Shown here: positions 13,074 through 15,024 of the stretch, piece by piece | How positions within the stretch are numbered: position 1 is the stretch's first letter | Layout: each line of letters opens with the position of its first letter | DNA from: Candidatus Omnitrophota bacterium | GTDB lineage: Bacteria > Omnitrophota > Gorgyraeia > Gygaellales > Profunditerraquicolaceae | Direction: 5' to 3' | Length of the DNA stretch: 15,024 nucleotides | Assembly (NCBI GenBank): GCA_030018895.1 | Contig: JASEHM010000005.1 | Coordinates: forward strand, 1 to 15,024 | The notes under the pieces: model-generated | Told to the model about the DNA's origin: nothing | Database searches by the model: none | The model's input: only the letters and a program-made list of their open reading frames with translations | Position numbers and translations under genes: made by a program

Positions 13074-14434
13074 TATCCCTCCGTTTTTTGATCGCTCTTT
13101 AACATCTCATCAACAAAATGCGTTGAGATATCGCCTTTCAGGAACAAAGGGTTCTCCATCAATTTAAGATGAAATGGCACAGTTGTCTTAATAGGCGCGA
13201 TATGAAATTCATGCAGTGCCCTTTGCATTATTTTTATTGCCTGGGAGCGGTTACTTCCGTAAGTTATTAATTTAGCCACTAAAGAATCATAATAAGGAGG
13301 GACCTCGTATCCCGGATAAATATGCGTATCCAGCCTTACTCCAGGGCCGCCAGGGAAATAAAGCGAGTTTATTTTCCCCGGACAAGGCATAAAATTATTT
13401 TCATAATCCTCTGCGTTTATACGGCACTCTATTGCAGCCCCTTTAATCTGAACCTTATCCTGCTCTAGCCTTAAGCGTTCCCCGGCACAAATACGAATCT
13501 GTTCCTTAACCAGGTCTATCCCGGTTACCATCTCAGTAACAGGATGCTCAACCTGAATCCTTGTATTCATTTCCATAAAATAAAAATTATCGCTAGAATC
13601 TAATAAAAATTCGATTGTGCCTGCACTTACGTAATTTACGGATTTTGTGCCTTTTAAGGCCGCCTCACCCAGGCGTTTACGAAGCTTAGCGTCTATCGCT
13701 AATGAAGGAGATTCTTCCAGCAGTTTCTGATGCCTTCTTTGTATACTGCAATCCCTTTCTCCTAGATGAATAATGTGCCCGTATTTATCCCCCAATACCT
13801 GTACTTCAATATGACGGGGTTTTTCAATATATTTTTCAATATAAACATTGGGGTTGCCAAAGTTTGCCTCTGCCTCTGTCTGGGCAGTCATAAGGCTGGA
13901 GACCAGAGTCAAATCATTATGGCATATCCTCATACCTTTGCCTCCGCCGCCTGCAGCTGCCTTGATAATCACAGGATACCCCAAGGCCTTAGTTGTTTTT
14001 AATGCATCTTCCTTATTCTTGATTATTGACGCAGAGCCTCTAATTATAGGTAAACCTGCCTTCTGCATAACAGAACGCGCTTGCATCTTATCTCCCATAA
14101 GCCGGATGTTTTCAGGAGTAGGGCCAATAAAGGTTATCTTGCAAGACTGGCAGATTTCAGCAAAGTGGGGATTTTCAGCTAAGAAGCCGTAACCCGGATG
14201 TATTGCCTCTACATCAGTTATTTCAGCGGCGCTTATAATTGCAGGGATATTTAAGTAGCTGTTTGCGCTGGCTGGCTTGCCGATACAAATAGCCTCATCA
14301 GCAAAACGCACATGTAAAGAATCCTTATCTGCCTGGGAATAAACAGCTACAGTACGAATCCCCATTTCACGGCAGGCGCGGATTATTCTAAGGGCTATCT
14401 CGCCACGATTGGCAATAAGTATCTTGGAAAACAT
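13073..14434 (-). CDS. accC: Biotin carboxylase subunit of acetyl-CoA carboxylase
   Basis: The protein of 453 residues is close to the E. coli AccC length. It carboxylates biotin on the carrier protein using ATP and bicarbonate. Order of features: N-terminal biotin-carboxylase fold (KILIANRGEIALRIIRACREMGI), ATP-grasp domain with glycine-rich loop AAAGGGGKGMR and the EMNTRIQVEHPVTEMVTGIDLV active-site block, and C-terminal domain with ECRINAED and PPYYDSLVAKLITYG. The frame also offers a TTG one codon upstream, but the ATG ending at 14434 is used. The Shine-Dalgarno is poor, and coupling to accB 26 bp upstream is likely. The carboxyltransferase genes (accA, accD) are not in the window. Confidence 0.96.
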   Translation of the reverse strand: MFSKILIANRGEIALRIIRACREMGIRTVAVYSQADKDSLHVRFADEAICIGKPASANSYLNIPAIISAAEITDVEAIHPGYGFLAENPHFAEICQSCKITFIGPTPENIRLMGDKMQARSVMQKAGLPIIRGSASIIKNKEDALKTTKALGYPVIIKAAAGGGGKGMRICHNDLTLVSSLMTAQTEAEANFGNPNVYIEKYIEKPRHIEVQVLGDKYGHIIHLGERDCSIQRRHQKLLEESPSLAIDAKLRKRLGEAALKGTKSVNYVSAGTIEFLLDSSDNFYFMEMNTRIQVEHPVTEMVTGIDLVKEQIRICAGERLRLEQDKVQIKGAAIECRINAEDYENNFMPCPGKINSLYFPGGPGVRLDTHIYPGYEVPPYYDSLVAKLITYGSNRSQAIKIMQRALHEFHIAPIKTTVPFHLKLMENPLFLKGDISTHFVDEMLKSDQKTEG

Positions 14435-14460
14435 CAAGTAAAATGAATATAAGCCTGAGC

Positions 14461-14913
14461 TTATAAAAGCTTAATAAGAAACAAAGGCTGGCCAAATTCA
14501 ACCGGCTCAGTATTATCAACAAGAATTTCTAAAATTTCCCCTTTGAGCTCAGATTTAATTTCATTCATTAATTTCATCGCCTCAATTATACAAATGACCT
14601 GGCCTGCCTCAAGAATTTGACCTATCTCAACATATGAGGGAGCTTCAGGAGAAGGCGCGCGATAAAACGTCCCTACCATAGGAGCTTTAATCTCAATTGT
14701 TTTTATAGCTGCGGCATCAGGAGCCTCAATGGTTTGCTTTGACGCAGGCCCAAGAGGCTTTCCCCTCTCAATTATCAGGGGAGCAGCAAAAGAATCAGAT
14801 TCATGGCCTGCCTTTTTTAATTTAACGCGCATACCATCCTTTTCTATCTCCAATTCCAGGAGGCCATTCTCATTCATTAAACTTATCATCTCTTTAATTT
14901 CTTTAATATTCAT
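14461..14913 (-). CDS. accB: Biotin carboxyl carrier protein of acetyl-CoA carboxylase
   Basis: The 150-residue protein has an N-terminal segment (MNIKEIKEMISLMNENGLLELEIE), an Ala/Pro-containing linker (residues about 55-75) and a biotinyl domain (residues about 76-150). The biotin-attachment motif is EAMKLMNEI with the modified Lys at residue 114. The protruding-thumb sequence APMVGTFYRAPSPEAPSYVEIG is typical of true AccB. It shuttles carboxy-biotin between AccC and the carboxyltransferase for malonyl-CoA synthesis. GAGGAG lies 6 nt before the ATG. It is the first gene of its cluster inside the window; the 111 bp upstream hold repeats and probably the promoter. Confidence 0.95.
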   Translation of the reverse strand: MNIKEIKEMISLMNENGLLELEIEKDGMRVKLKKAGHESDSFAAPLIIERGKPLGPASKQTIEAPDAAAIKTIEIKAPMVGTFYRAPSPEAPSYVEIGQILEAGQVICIIEAMKLMNEIKSELKGEILEILVDNTEPVEFGQPLFLIKLL

Positions 14914-14969
14914 TCGAACTCCTCAGATAATTAATCGTTATTAGATAGTTGAGCAGTATGTATAATTCC

Positions 14970-15024
14970 TTTCGTCATTGCGACTGTGTCGCAATTCGTG
15001 TTTTTCGTCATTGCGACTGTGTCG
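14970..15024. repeat. Two direct copies of a palindromic 22-mer at the window edge
   Basis: Bases 14970-14991 and 15003-15024 are identical and end in CATTGCGACTGTGTCG. In the first copy ATTGCGAC (14977-14984) pairs with GTCGCAAT (14988-14995) around TGT. The second copy is cut by the window end. The CATTGCGAC/GTCGCAAT motif recurs in the nested repeat at 1052-1212, so this is a dispersed repeat family. Confidence 0.8.

Noticed and set aside
13766..14192. Plus-strand open frames opposite accC
   Set aside because: They are antisense shadows of a highly conserved gene, with no ribosome binding site and no domain.

Overview
The window is 15 kb of AT-rich bacterial chromosome. Every convincing gene lies on the minus strand, so transcription runs from the right edge to the left edge. 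Heptose (LPS/S-layer glycan) genes and a SPOR-domain protein point to a diderm. A small basic protein of the type I associate with the Planctomycetes-Verrucomicrobia-Chlamydiae group, an accB-accC-asp23-amaP cluster, a predicted PPi-dependent phosphofructokinase and a short ThiC suggest an anaerobic PVC-superphylum lineage. My best guess is Candidatus Omnitrophota. The lineage call is inference from gene content; no marker gene is present to prove it.

In transcription order: (1) 14913-12107 holds accB, accC, an Asp23-family gene and amaP. They are tightly spaced and encode the biotin half of acetyl-CoA carboxylase plus a membrane-anchored Asp23 pair. (2) 12106-11870 is an intergenic block of palindromic and heptamer repeats. 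(3) 11869-8704 holds a PPi-type phosphofructokinase, gmhA, rfaE2, thiD2 and thiE, packed with short gaps or overlaps. Sugar-phosphate and heptose genes run straight into thiamin genes. (4) 8703-8603 is a heptamer-palindrome spacer followed by thiC. (5) 7321-7138 holds a broken, hairpin-interrupted copy of tRNA-Gly and then an intact tRNA-Gly(CCC). (6) 7128-5711 is a CACHE-like/HAMP/HD-GYP sensor gene split by a one-base frameshift. (7) 5645-1315 holds an archaeal-type ATPase with a possible nuclease-like tail, a YfcE-like phosphoesterase, a dGTPase-like HD hydrolase and a GAF-HD-GYP protein overlapping it. (8) 1314-1024 is a second nested-palindrome intergenic block. (9) 1023-180 holds a SPOR-domain membrane protein and the small basic protein. 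(10) 174-106 is a perfect 25-bp inverted repeat; in bases 1-105 I see only AT-rich sequence and no gene.

Most of this is housekeeping: fatty-acid precursor supply, glycolysis, heptose activation and thiamin synthesis, plus a signalling section with two HD-GYP proteins. I see no phage, transposase, CRISPR or obvious defence island. The unusual material is in the spacers (several families of palindromic or heptamer repeats), in the interrupted tRNA copy, and in the decaying or mis-sequenced HD-GYP sensor.
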